Shown piece by piece: positions 50,373 to 61,332 of a stretch of DNA of 64,000 nucleotides. Each line of letters starts with the position of its first letter. The stretch's first letter is position 1. Made by a program: the position numbers and the translations under genes. Source of the stretch: Phorcus lineatus (taxonomy: Eukaryota; Mollusca; Gastropoda; Trochida; Trochidae); assembly GCA_921293015.1 (NCBI GenBank), contig OV121094.1, forward strand, positions 34,594,054 to 34,658,053. The letters are read 5' to 3'. The notes beneath the pieces were generated by a model. The model saw only the letters and a list, made by a program, of their open reading frames with translations, did no database searches and had not been told where the DNA came from.

Positions 50373-50445
50373 CATCCCTGGTGGGAATCGAACCCACGGC
50401 CTCTGGATTAGAAGTCCAGCGCGCTATCCCCTGCGCTACAGGGAC
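50373..50445 (-). tRNA. tRNA-Arg (anticodon UCU)
   Basis: A full 73-nt cloverleaf can be drawn. The acceptor stem is GTCCCTG with CAGGGAT (one G-U pair) and the discriminator is G. The D stem is GCGC/GCGC. The anticodon stem is CTGGA/TCCAG around the loop CTTCTAA, with TCT at positions 34-36. The T stem is GTGGG/CCCAC around TTCGATT. Box A is TAGCGCAGGGG and box B is GGTTCGATTCC. There is no intron. A TTTT RNA polymerase III terminator follows on the minus strand at 50371-50368. It looks functional. Confidence 0.96.
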
Positions 50446-51240
50446 CTGAGTGACTCTTTGTTATATAATGATTTCAGTTCGTCTAATAATTATTTCCGAA
50501 AGTTCCAACCATTAGTAAACCTATCAACAACCATAACTTCAGCAGATTTCTGACAATAGATTGTTAAACAGTGCGTGTCACATAAAGAGGTCATGTTACG
50601 TGTACACATTTGGCCCTCAGACTAACTTAGGCTACATCATGCAACGTAAGTCTCACCAATAAATCAAACAAATGTTCACTACATAATTGAGAGTTGATTT
50701 CCTAAAACGTTTCACCTCGGTAGTGATTCATGGTTGTAAGGTGAACACACATCTGTTTCGACAAGACATTCGCTGATTCATCGATTTATGACGACAGAAG
50801 CGTTCGTAAAATATACCTCGCCACGTGTAGTTTTTATTGATTCATAGTAACTTATCTGGTGGTTTTAATTTTTTAAATTCAAATCCAAATAATTCAAAAT
50901 CAAATATTAACAGGAAGAAGACGTTCTTATTTTGTAAGCATTTGAATAGGTAGTCGTTAATTTGAAATAATTCTAAATGTTTCGTTTTCGTTTTATTCAT
51001 CTCAAAGACATGCGTGTGTTTACCATGGATATCAATACGAAAAAAAGTAGTTTTATATACCATCAATTTGAAAAATAGACAAAATCATCAACCGATTTGT
51101 AGAAGTGAAATAAAGTTTTGTTTCATTGTAAATAAATCTTATTAAGAACAAAAGTAAAAAGCGGAATTAAAAAAAAATCAAAATAACCAAACAAAACTCA
51201 AAGTTATCTTTGTACTGCATGCAGTATTCGAAAAAGTGTT
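50446..51240. other. no gene seen
   Basis: The 5' flank of the tRNA; AT-rich, with a 74-codon minus frame lacking motifs. Confidence 0.55.
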
Positions 51241-51717
51241 TTAAGTGACACAGAGTATGTTTCAAGATTTTTAATGTGGCTTTAGTATGAGTCAAATTAC
51301 CTTATGACCCTAAGTTGAGTTCAAATCGCCTCTCCAAAATGCCAAAATGATGATATTTTATGTTTTATGATATTCGGAAAACGGCTCTATAAATGTTTAG
51401 AATTCGAAATTATGCATCCAATTAAGGTGTAAATTAGTTCAATGACCTACTTAACGCTATCAACCAATGTTTGTCTTTGTGTCTGCCGTAAATAAGTTTC
51501 CGAATTGACTTCACTTGAATTACGTTTGAATCATTGGCGCCGGCACTGTCCGTTTTTCGATCATAAATCACGACAATAAGCCGTGTATTGTCACTATACT
51601 GAACTGACATACATTAGGATAATGATTTTCTTAAACAAACACTACTTCTCAATAAAATAACACCATTTATTAAGTTTGACATGTTTGACTCCAACAACCT
51701 ACTCTGTGCCCCTTTAA
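51241..51717. mobile_element. TTAA-flanked MITE, copy 4 (best preserved, 477 bp)
   Basis: Left TTAAGTGACACAGAGTATG (51241), right TACTCTGTGCCCCTTTAA (ends 51717). The TTAA duplication suggests a TTAA-targeting superfamily (piggyBac, Kolobok or Sola3 type). No transposase is encoded. Confidence 0.82.
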
Positions 51718-53476
51718 CAGTCTAAAGGCTTCTCAGCATTGAGCAGTATAAGTATAAAATACAAAAATGTTACACGAATGTTACTGGATGTTTGATACCC
51801 CGTTTCACAAAATATATTAGAAAAAAATTGTACATGTAAAGATCTACGAGAAAAGAGCACCCCCAGATTTACGACTGATTTCACCTTACTTTTTTGTGAA
51901 ACGAATCAAAACGTGATAAGTTTAATAATTTTTGCTACTTTTGCATTTATGAATATAAAAAATGTCAATATATGCCAGGTGGGACACTTGAAAGACCAGA
52001 AAATGTATACTTGTTATGACAAGATACATCAATAAATTATATTGTGGATTCAATCACCCATTCGTGCTAACAAGCACAGATTCTCTCAAACATGAAGAAT
52101 ACCCTGCATACAGTGCCCGACCAGTGAGGAATGCAAAGCAAGGCAAATACGTGAAAATAGAACCATGGAATGTGTAGCTCATTATATGAGGCGAAATATA
52201 TATGAAACTAAATTTGAAATTGTCGCTAGGGAAATAAACAGTTATGAATAAGTGACCGGTGAAAGTGTCCCATTTCAATGGAATTTCTAATATAAGATAA
52301 ACGTTTTGTAAGTATTACTCATCAACATCTTGGTATGTCCTAAGTATTTACAATATGGGTAACTCGAAGTTTTAAAGCCTAATATCGCATTCTAAGAACT
52401 AAAACAGTCAGGAGTCTGTTGATATAACTACTACTAATAAAGCCGGATCTCATACAGGTAGCTAAACATGAATGTGTATTTGTAAGGTTGAATGACTCAT
52501 CCTTTCACCAAACCTAGACACTAGGGACTATTTCTGTCCCGACATTTGAAATCTGCCAGACATTAAAGTGTCATCTAGTATGAAGACGAAATTAAGAATA
52601 GTGTATGTACTGTATACGTAGGTCCATTGACATCAAATGCTTGAAAGACAAATGCAATAAGCATGTTGAGGTAATTAGGTAAAGGGATTTAGGTTTTTCT
52701 CCTAAGTTATGTCACAATCTGCCATTAATTAGGAGAAAACCTAGATCACTGTTTAAACTGAAAATGTATTTGTATATACGTTGCCACAGTAGATGTGCAA
52801 TGTACAATAGATGCCATTAATAGACTCGTTGTTTTTAATGTAAACAATGAAAAATTCTTAAGTTTAGTAATAACTTCATACATTGCTGATATCACGTAAG
52901 ATAAAACTAATAAAGGATCATCAAATACTTTACAAAAACATTCAACATTTTCCGTGATCATTAAGACTACAGATCATCAGAAACGTGTCTAAAATTATCT
53001 AAAGGTGTAAAAATTACACCATTAGCTATCCTATAAAGTCATCTCTTGCCGATTACATAAAAAAACAGTCTTAATCGTATTAGTGAATACTTATAAATCA
53101 AATTTCATTTTTGAATGAAAGAATTTGAAGAATTTGAGAATTTTCCAGAGCACTCAATAAGCTGTGAAGGTTTAAAATTTGGGTATCCTGGGTGGTCTTT
53201 GTTTGCTAATGATAACATAAAATAATAGCCAATGAAATATTTCAATTTTATTTATTACTTGAGAAGCTCATAAACATGTAACTGTATATACAAATGATTA
53301 TGCATTTTTACCCCTTCTTTATAGAACACCCAATGTAAGCATCAATTACATTACAATAAGTTCATCATATTTCTGCTTTCTCTTACCCTCATTATAGATC
53401 TTACAAAACTCAAGCCATCAGGTTCAAATTAAAAGGTTTTAAGAATTTTTAATAATTAAGAAATTAATTAAGAATA
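51718..53476. other. no gene confirmed
   Basis: AT-rich. A plus-strand stretch at ~52095-52250 reads IPCIQCPTSEECKARQIREN and on to a stop. It lies between two inverted GTGGGACACTT-like strings (~51978 and ~52262), perhaps a remnant of a small element. Confidence 0.4.
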
Positions 53477-53775
53477 TGAAAACACCTTACCATCATCTCA
53501 TTACACCATTACATCATTACACAGGTCGTCTCATTACACAGGTAGCTCATTACACAGGTCGTCTCATTACACAGGTAGCTCATTACACAGGTCGTCTCAT
53601 TACACAGGTAGCTCATTACACAGGTCGTCTCATTACACAGGTAGCTCATTACACAGGTCGTCTCATTACACAGGTAGCTCATTACACAGGTCATCTCATT
53701 ACACAAGTCATCTCATTACACAGGTCATCTCATTACACAGGTCGTCTCATTACAGGTCGTCTCATTACAGGTAGC
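53477..53775. repeat. 33-bp minisatellite
   Basis: The unit is CATTACACAGGTCGTCT plus CATTACACAGGTAGCT, repeated about six times, with half-unit variants at both ends. It is free of stops on both strands (104 plus and 65 minus codons), which is a by-product of the repeat and not a gene. Confidence 0.95.
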
Positions 53776-56581
53776 TGTAATCTACTTTAAGCAAATCATA
53801 TCAAGAGTTTAGTTTAAACTTGAGTCAAAGTGAACCTGACTTGAGTAATTAGTCATTGTGAGATCTATAATCCAGGTTAAATAATGCAGCTAAACTAATG
53901 ATCTCATTTCAATGAGATTGTAATATCCTCTCGTACACAATCAGCATACCATCATATTTTAATTGAAATAAGATAAAAATGAAAATAAATATATAAAATA
54001 AATTCTAAGGAAATCATGACATTATTTCACAGTTCTCAAATTCTTCACTAAATATTTTTAAAGATATCAATCAAGGAGAATTTAGTGACCAGACTTAAAA
54101 GATTGATTAATTTGAAAAGGTTGACAATTTCCTGATCCATAAAAAGATTTTGGGATGCAATTAAATGCCACAAAGAATAAAATCATGATATGCTGGTCAA
54201 GGTATGTTTATACATGTTTTTGGTTAAGTATTTTTGAGCTTTAACAATAGTGAAATTATTGCTTAAAGAGAGCATAATAAACATATTCATAAAACTTACT
54301 CCTTTAGCTTTTCTTGAATATTGATCAACATACCTTTGAAAGCTTTATATAGCATATTCAAAGATTAAATACAAATATTACTGAAATTAGTGAATTCACA
54401 AACCCTCAACTAACATACACGCATCACTCTATCTCCCAAGTAATGTACTGACGACTTCCACATTCACACACTGTAAAACAGTAGTTGAAATTGAAAGAAG
54501 TTGAAATTGCAAGATATTTACTGATGCCTTCCATGACGCAATTCTATCTTTGCTTATATGTCTAATGAGTAGAAATCTTTAAATATTAGAATGAACACAA
54601 TAATTCTATGGCAATTTTTCAAGTTTACTTGATAAAAACAAAGCTTCATTTTTCAACTTTTATCAGCTGTGATGTCCAAAACAATATATCTTTTGATATC
54701 ACAGGTCGAGGAGATTTGTCTGGTTTATTTTTAAAATGATAAAATCAGATTGGTTATAAAGAAATTAATTCTGAACAGTTTACTTACTCTTCTACAAGTC
54801 ATACAACAATTCACACTATCAGTTATGTATCCTTTCCCACACTTACCATGTAAAGAATCCGAGAACCTTATACCCAGGATTGATAATGTGGTGCAATTAG
54901 TCTTTTCAAAATGGACCATGTAATGGAATGAATTTTTTCAAAATATTTAACCCAGCAGGATAAGAATTTGTTTTATTACGTTTTTTTTCTCTCCACAAGG
55001 TCTGACAGCAAGCTGTTTAGTATGTTCTGACTTGGACTTGGTTTTGTTTGCAGTTAAAGCACAACAGAACATGTGCATGTATTGGCTGCTTACAGACCAT
55101 GTAGAGAAGAGAACCCCAAATGGAACAAGTTCGTATCCCTGTAAAATAATAATTCTCAGAACATGGTCAATTTTAGTCAGACTGGTGGAGAAGTTAAATG
55201 AGAAACTAACAATGGAATATAATGTAGTAAGGTTTGAGACAGTCAAATTACAAAGTGAATAAATACACCCAGGTCCTTTACAAACTATTGTGGACATGTA
55301 TACCTAAAAATGCTGCATATCATCACATCATCACATAAGTAAACAGCACCAAATATTCTAACATTGTGACCAGTACATTTTCTTCCCTTGTCATCAATAC
55401 ATGATTTTCATATTCACACAACATGACAAAGTGGACGCTAAACAATCAAGACAATTTCCTTTACCAAATCATTGCACTAGAATTTCATCACAGACTGAAC
55501 CCTGTTATTTCTGGCCCCTGCAATCAAAAACTCTCATAATTAGAATCTTCACTTTATCCTGTAAGTTTCTCATTAATTTAAAATGTGTTTTTTTTCATTA
55601 TAAATATTATTTCATATTTTTATTGTATAATTATAGTCACATGGATTACATGTAGATTGTAAAATTAATGATTTTTATCAAATAAGATAAGCAAATAATT
55701 TGGGAAGATGGAAGCATTCAATACCATTGTTCCGATGTCAGATCCCAGTAGCTACATGTGTATAGTTGTGTAGCAAAACATATTTACCCTGTTTTGGATC
55801 TTACTTATAGGTTGAACTGGTTTTGTAGCAGTGTGAAATAGAGAGCTTCCACTGTCTTAGCAGAAGTTCAGTTATGAATAGCTATAGTTGTGTATAAAAA
55901 AATTTCACCCTGTTTGGAATACAACAATTAAAACAAATTGTCATAAAAATGAAATCAGTAAATCATAAATACACATTGATTTGATATGGCTATATCCAAA
56001 TTAACAACACATAAACTTCTTCTTTGATCAGATTAAGTCAAAAATGGAAACTGTTGAAATTAACAATTCTTATAAGCCAATTTGATAGGAAAATTAAACA
56101 AAATGTGCCTTCGTAAATGTCCATAGGATGTAAATTGTTAAAGAGCATAATTTTTAGATGTTGCTCTTGTACATCGAAGAGTCAATGTAGTAATTTCACC
56201 TACATCCTTATTAAAAACATTTTCATACAAAAAAATTGTCAATTCCACAGTTTTTCTGCATTAGAAGATTATAAATGCAATTAATCCGGCAACCACAAAA
56301 ATCGCAAAATCCAGGGGAGATAACTTATAATTGCCTAACATAATACTCAGAAGCCATATTTTCTCTTGTCTGTTTTAGAAACCCCATCCCGACATGATCC
56401 CGAAATAGTATATAAAATGCTCATGGAAATTGTTCATAGCTCATGTCTTTTGATGTTTGATCAAAAAGCCATGGTTAATGTTGATATAGAAATACTCTGT
56501 AAGACAAAGCTAGATTAGAACACAGTGTGAACAAGAGAATGTCATGTTTGAGCAAATAGCAATCCATTTGGGACCACATAC
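53776..56581. other. no gene confirmed
   Basis: AT-rich. Splice-like signals occur on both strands near 54.8-55.2 kb but no chain of exons holds together. A segment at ~55145-55190 (CTCAGAACATGGTCAATTTT, AGTCAGACTG) recurs at ~57780-57815, so part is a dispersed repeat. Confidence 0.45.
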
Positions 56582-56708
56582 CTTATCTACTTGACCACAG
56601 CGAGACATATAGGAGTGTAGACCACTGTCCAGTACAAAAGATTCACAATTTGTTCCTGCACTTGACCACACTGTACATTGACTGATACATGTACGACCTC
56701 TCAATGGG
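56582..56708 (-). CDS. possible internal exon, Cys-rich, unidentified gene
   Basis: 127 bp between an acceptor (GCTACTTAG|C) and a consensus donor (GATAAG|GTATGTG). It is open in the frame PLRGRTCISQCTVWSSAG, then TNCESFVLDSGLHSYMSRCG and QVDK, with four cysteines and an extracellular look. No family recognised and flanking exons are not secure. A 45-bp minus-strand candidate at ~55098-55142 (TTTTACAG|GGATACG ... TCT|GTAAGC) keeps phase but is too short to trust. Confidence 0.25.
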
Positions 56709-56763
56709 CTAAGTAGCAAAATGTTCTTTTTCAAATAATCCGAATCACTTATACAATATCTAT

Positions 56764-56920
56764 GGGTGGGTGCAGTGATATTGGGTTTAACGCCGCTTTC
56801 AAGAGTATTTTACTTATATCGCAGCCACCAGTATTATTGCACGAAGAAAGGCCGCAACACAATTGTGGCTATGCATTGCGGTGAAACCTGTGCGCATCGG
56901 CTGATATCTATGGGAAACAA
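56764..56920 (-). mobile_element. SINE fragment (body and tail)
   Basis: Plus strand: GGTTTAACGCCGCTTTCAAG, TTTTACTTATATCGCAGCC, GGCCGCAACACAATTGTGGC and GCGGTGAAACCTG. It is the best-kept copy of the tail block among the four and lacks the tRNA head. Confidence 0.75.
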
Positions 56921-58149
56921 AGAGGTTCCACTACGTATGAAGATTCAGGAACTTCATAAGATAAAAATCAAGAGATCTTAGTCTATCATGACTTATTCTC
57001 ACTATTTAGTTTTTTTAAACAATTTTTGCTTCAATGGCAACTGCACTGTGTAAACACTTAAAACGTATTGGGAGTCAAAATATTGAAGATCACTGATGAA
57101 TAATATGACACAGATGGTCTTTATAATATGTTTTCTACTCAGATTTAGTAACACTACATTCATCATTCATTAGTAAGGGAGTTAGTTGCTGCTTAAAGCT
57201 GCTTGGGCACTAGTAGAGGCTGACCTACCAGCATCACATGCGCTATTTTTTGTGTGGAAAATGACATAAAAAAACGCCCTATATTTTTACTAATTTTACA
57301 ATTTTATAAGTAATATACTATACAAATGACTTGGGTTAAGACTAATCAACATTGCCTTGTAATGCTGCTGCAAGGCTTTTCAAACTCATAGCGCGTATAA
57401 ATTGCTTCACTTATAATTCTTTTTCTATCTTTACCGATTATGCACTCTCAGTTATCTAGTTGTCAAATCTATAAAAGTAATATGTTTCACATGGGTGTTA
57501 TCATAATCATGAACTACCAACTTACTAGTATTAACGGTAATATCAGCGGCAAAAGATATCAGTATCTAGGGGCAAGTAACTCTCGTTTACCATTAGTTAA
57601 CCTTTATTGCCGCTATTGTTATTTTAAACGTGATGATGTGATTGGTCCACTAATGACTAGGTTTTGTCTGCGCTAAACTGGTGTTAGAACCTGCGAGCAA
57701 GGAGGGTGTTTTCAGATCATTGTGGTGAGGAAAGCACCTGGTATTCCAATGCCTCTAAAATAATCTCTAAAATCTTTTTTTCCTCGGAACACGGTCGATT
57801 TTAATCAGACTGTTTAAACCATTAGGTGTCAATCTCAAAAAAGTCTAAGGGTCTAAATCTAGGGCCTTTGTTGTTTTTACCTCTTCAGTATCGGAAAGTT
57901 TGTGGTACACCCATTGTACATGAAGATCATTCTCATAGTACTAGACAGTAAACAAAACACATCTGTCATCAACAGGAACCTCTCTACATAAATAACACAT
58001 GTATACCTCTTGTGACCTAATTCCTCAACAAGTAAACCAATGGAATATAAAAATTCAATTGAGCTTAAAGCTTGGAGCAAGTAAAGCATGAAATAATCCA
58101 TAAGAAACAAATGGTCCCCCAGTAAATAAAGATAAATAACAAAGATATA
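56921..58149. other. 3' flank / possible 3' UTR of PXYLP1
   Basis: AT-rich. On the minus strand AATAAA is at 57608-57603 and ATTAAA at 57805-57800. Contains the second copy of the CTCGGAACACGGTCGATTTT repeat (~57780). Confidence 0.4.
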
Positions 58150-59360
58150 CTAAGCTTGTTTTATACCACAAGCTTGGGAATAAGTTTGTCCGTCAAATAT
58201 GGACATGTTATCCTTTTGGATAAAATCAACAAAATATTTCAATTTACAAAATCCGTTTTTAGCTAACCCTTTACAAAATGACACCTTTGAAGTAACATCT
58301 TCTCCGTTCATAAGTATTCGAAGGAAGTGATGTTTTTTTGGATCATCTCTTGAGTAAAGTTCAAATACAATTCTTGTTGCATATTTTGGCCAGCGTCCAT
58401 TGCCAATGCCAAGAACAGTGGCCAGCGGGCTAACTGTGTTATCATGGCCAGAATATAATGCAAACTTCACCTTTGCTCTATTCTTTGTTGTAAGGAGCAT
58501 GTGTTGTTTGATTTCATGGAGAAGCGGATGAATACCTAGTCGCACATACTTCTGATATGGCGTCACTCTTTCCAAGTTGGCACCATGAAGGTCAAGCTGC
58601 CGCCATAGTTCCGCCAAAGTTGATGGATCAATACAGTCGTTGTTTTTGTTACAAGGTAGTTTTATGTTGTGACATGCGTATATCATGAGTGTGTCAATTA
58701 TTGACCAAAGCCACGGCAAATCTTGGCGATCAATGTTCAAGACTTTTGCAACATGTTGTCGAACTTGTCTCAAATGTGTATTATTTTTATCAAAAGCTGC
58801 CACCTCCTTGTCGCTGAGTTTCTTAAGCATTTGCAAATTTGGACAGATGCATGGCCGACCAAATGACTTCTGTGAACAGAACAATAAATTATCAGATTTA
58901 AAAATGTTCAATTCAGTGAGATTGAATTTGGGTAGAAATGTATATAAAAGAGCTATGGCACTCTGATAAGTCCTAGTGTAGCCAGTGCTTTTTATGTAAA
59001 CCTGATCCGGTGTGAACGGTTCTGAGAACAGCCGCCATTTCTGGACGTAACGGTGATAGAAGTGCAATCCATTCAGCAGATGTTGTTGGGCGCCCTGCCC
59101 AGTCAGTTGCATCAGATCACAGGATGGCGACTTGGGGTAGAGCGGAAAGGGAAAACTGTTGCCGGGATGAAGGTGGTTCTTGAAGTAATCCAGGGAATCT
59201 CTGAATTTGTGGATGTTCGGGATGTCGAGCTTGGTTGGTTCAGTAAACTGGCAGCTGATATCTGGATTAGGGGAGTTCTTGAAGCTTGACATGGGAGATC
59301 TGTCACCGTGCCGGATGATGGCGTAGACTGACTTCAGAGCATAGCCGGGTGGGGCTTCCC
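58150..59360 (-). CDS. PXYLP1: PXYLP1 exon 3 (catalytic domain)
   Basis: It encodes residues 225-626, essentially the whole phosphatase fold. The acceptor is TTTGCAG|GG. RHGDRSP at 240-246 holds the nucleophilic His, STGYTRTYQS holds the phosphate-binding Arg, and SGHDNTVSPL holds the proton-donor Asp. Cysteines are spaced as in the family (CDLMQLTG, CSQKSFGRPCICP, CHNIKLPC, FCKGL, the final C). NLT and NNT sequons are present. The exon has no internal stop. The TAG is at 58152-58150. A candidate AATAAA on this strand is at 57608-57603, but the 3' end is not certain. Confidence 0.92.
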
Positions 59361-61332
59361 CTGCAAATCATGGGATTAGTTTGGATTTTCATCTTTGACT
59401 CACTTGTAACAAAACAGTGAAATGAGTTTCAAATTTGCGCTTTCCCCTTTTTATGATAATCAACTACCAATATTTGCTGAACCTTCTTACAGTCACAGAG
59501 GTCTGTGACATATGATAATCAACTACCAATATTTGCTGAACCTTCTTACAGAGGTCTGTGACATATGATAATCAACTACCAATATTTGCTGAACCTTCTT
59601 TTAGAGGTCTGTGACATATGATAATCAACTACCAATATTTGCTTACCCTTCTTACAGAGGATTTTGACATAATGCAAGAACAAATGACTGAATGATAAAT
59701 ACAAAAGATTTTTTACCACCTGAACTGTAGAAAGAATCTTCAATTTGCTAAACAACGGCAGCACACTGTTTTAAACTTTTGGTGAGTAAAACAAAATAAA
59801 CATAAATATAACATACCCTCTTTCCCTCGTTGTTCTTTAACTGGCAAATTGCAGTACTCAGCAATTCTTGGTACTGCAATTGGGTCTGTCACACCCACAA
59901 ACATGTTTGGTGCTCTACTTCTATTTCTAGACTCCCTGACCTTTGGGACTTTTCTACCCTTTTCCCCTTTTCTACGATCAGGCCAGGCCATCTTTTCGTC
60001 TGCTTTGGCCTCTTTGAGTCTAGACCGTCGGATATCTGCCCCCCGACCTGATGCCTTTGATTCTACCTGTCTTGAATTCACAATTTGCTTCTTGGCTTTT
60101 GAATCTTTCATCTCTGGCTTGACAACATCTGCAATGCGTCCCCAAGATTTTGAATCATTGGGTCCATATTCACCATCACTTCCTGGTTGATGTTGATCTG
60201 ATTTCTGCCGGATTATCTCCCTTGGTCTTGGTTTTAAAGGGTGTTCTTTTGGCTCTTCTTTGATATATTTGACTCTCTCTTCAAAACCTTTCTGACTTAA
60301 ATGTTTTGATCTTGCTCTGAGTTTCATTTGTTTGATCTCATTTCCATGGGTATCAAGTGTTCGGGAATCTTGAAGCAGAAATAGATAAATATAATAAAAG
60401 AAAACAAAACGGCCATCACTAGTCAAAGCGCCATGGGCCAAAGATTTATATGATCAGTAAATATTGTTATATTTAAGGTCTCCACTTTTTATCATATATT
60501 TCAACAGCTTTACTATGGTTCAATTGATACAATATGCTATAAATCAGAATTATATTAGAATAATCAAAATGCTCAGCTTAATGTGCTTTATAGAGATTAT
60601 CATGGGTTATATGGCCAGCTGGCAACCCCCCAAATTCAGACAGGCCAAAACTCAGACACATTAAAAAACATCTGTTATGATTTATTCACATGAAAATGTA
60701 TGAAGGTATCATATAGAGCCGTGACTATATCTTGTAGTATAGAGAATCAAGATTTTTAATCTGACAATATACTTATCATGATACAACCTATGTATCGTTG
60801 ACTTCAAAATTTATTATTTTGCAAAAAAATCAAGAAGTTTATCAAAAGATAGTCTTTACTTTTATAAAAAATCCTGTAAAATAGTATAGTGACATGTACA
60901 GAATTGTATGATCACATGACTGTCCCATCAAAACTCTATCATGCATGAGTCTTATTTATCGAAACATCTTTAATCTTTAGTGTAATGAAAATGTTTTCAA
61001 AATCTTAACTTAAATCCTTCATATCCATAAATGGTATGAAAATTAGTACTGGTACTGCCATATGAATTATGTGATGTGACGTGATTGCGGATTTAACACC
61101 GCTTTGAACATGTTCAAGAGTTTTTCACTTATATCATGGCTGTTAGTATTACTGCATGGAGAAAGGCCGCAACACCACTGTAAAGATAATAATCCATTCT
61201 ATGATTGTACTCACACAAGAAGAAGGTAATGGTGGCCATGACAGAGAAAACTGTTACCGCGACGACAAGACGGGTGAGCGAGCACCTGGACATGATGCGA
61301 CAGAGACAGTAGCGACACCTGTGGACGACCAT
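58150..61332 (-). CDS. PXYLP1: 2-phosphoxylose phosphatase 1 (PXYLP1) gene, three coding exons
   Basis: Histidine acid phosphatase family. The vertebrate enzyme removes the 2-O-phosphate from xylose in the glycosaminoglycan-protein linker, in the Golgi. Coding exons are 61332-61215, 60368-59817 and 59360-58150 (118, 552 and 1211 nt), giving 626 codons plus TAG; both introns are GT-AG and the phases match. Seen in the protein: a short basic Cys/Arg-rich N-terminus, a membrane anchor at about residues 20-39, a long Lys/Arg-rich stem (about 40-205), the conserved EYCNLP segment, then KEGEAPPGYALKSV leading into RHGDRSP (residues 240-246), a STGYTRTYQS segment with conserved Arg, the ALYSGHD catalytic His-Asp at 529-530, and a Cys-containing C-terminus. 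Vertebrate PXYLP1 is about 480 residues; the extra length is mostly in the stem. The start ATG sits in ctgccATGg, a strong context. Paralogous acid phosphatases lack the YCN(I/L)P-EG-APP lead-in, so the PXYLP1 call is firm. Confidence 0.93.
59361..59816 (-). other. PXYLP1 intron 2
   Basis: A GT-AG intron of 456 bp, about half of it filled by a four-copy tandem repeat (59453-59672). Confidence 0.85.
59453..59672. repeat. 53-bp tandem repeat, four copies, in PXYLP1 intron 2
   Basis: ATGATAATCAACTACC starts at 59453, 59512, 59565 and 59618. Spacing is 59, 53 and 53 bp; the first unit has a 6-bp insertion and the last unit is diverged. On the plus strand each unit holds a CTTCTTACAG or CTTCTTTTAG acceptor-like string. 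That strand is antisense to the gene, so it should not affect PXYLP1 splicing. Confidence 0.9.
59817..60368 (-). CDS. PXYLP1: PXYLP1 exon 2 (basic stem region)
   Basis: It encodes residues 40-224. The acceptor is CTTCAAG|AT and the donor is GAGG|GTATGT. Most of it is low-complexity and charged, rich in Lys, Arg, Glu and Asp (for example KPRPREIIRQKSDQHQ), and looks disordered. Only the last ~25 residues, from APNMFVGVTDP through EYCNLP to the KEG at the exon edge, resemble other PXYLP1 proteins. This exon accounts for most of the extra length relative to vertebrate proteins. One NRS glycosylation sequon is present. Confidence 0.85.
60369..61214 (-). other. PXYLP1 intron 1
   Basis: A GT-AG intron of 846 bp. 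A minus-strand SINE tail fragment lies at 61081-61180, about 35 bp inside the 5' splice site. The rest is AT-rich sequence with no other recognised feature. Confidence 0.8.
61081..61180 (-). mobile_element. SINE 3' fragment in PXYLP1 intron 1
   Basis: Plus strand: GCGGATTTAACACCGCTTTG, TTTTTCACTTATATCATGGC and GAAAGGCCGCAACACCACTG, matching the 56.8 kb SINE. It lies in the same orientation as the host gene and ends about 35 bp from the 5' splice site of exon 1. Confidence 0.72.
61215..61332 (-). CDS. PXYLP1: PXYLP1 exon 1 (signal anchor)
   Basis: It encodes 39 residues plus one base. Basic N-terminal residues (HRCRYCLCRIMSR) precede a hydrophobic stretch (LVVAVTVFSVMATITFFL), the layout of a type II Golgi signal anchor. 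The donor is TTGT|GTGAGT, a consensus match. The one base left over (T) joins AT of exon 2 to make Tyr40. No longer in-frame start is evident: a TAA lies upstream in frame. A TTTCAG acceptor-like site lies just upstream of this ATG, so a separate 5' UTR exon is possible. Confidence 0.85.

Noticed and set aside
53476-53790. 104-codon plus frame and 65-codon minus frame as repeat protein genes
   Set aside because: Both come from a 33-bp minisatellite (length divisible by three, no stop in the unit); no start context or splice support.
54947-55297. 116-codon minus frame and the opposing plus frame as exons
   Set aside because: Splice-like signals occur on both strands, no family motif, and part of the stretch recurs at 57.78 kb.
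60464-60664. 66-codon plus frame inside PXYLP1 intron 1
   Set aside because: Antisense, AT-rich, no motif.
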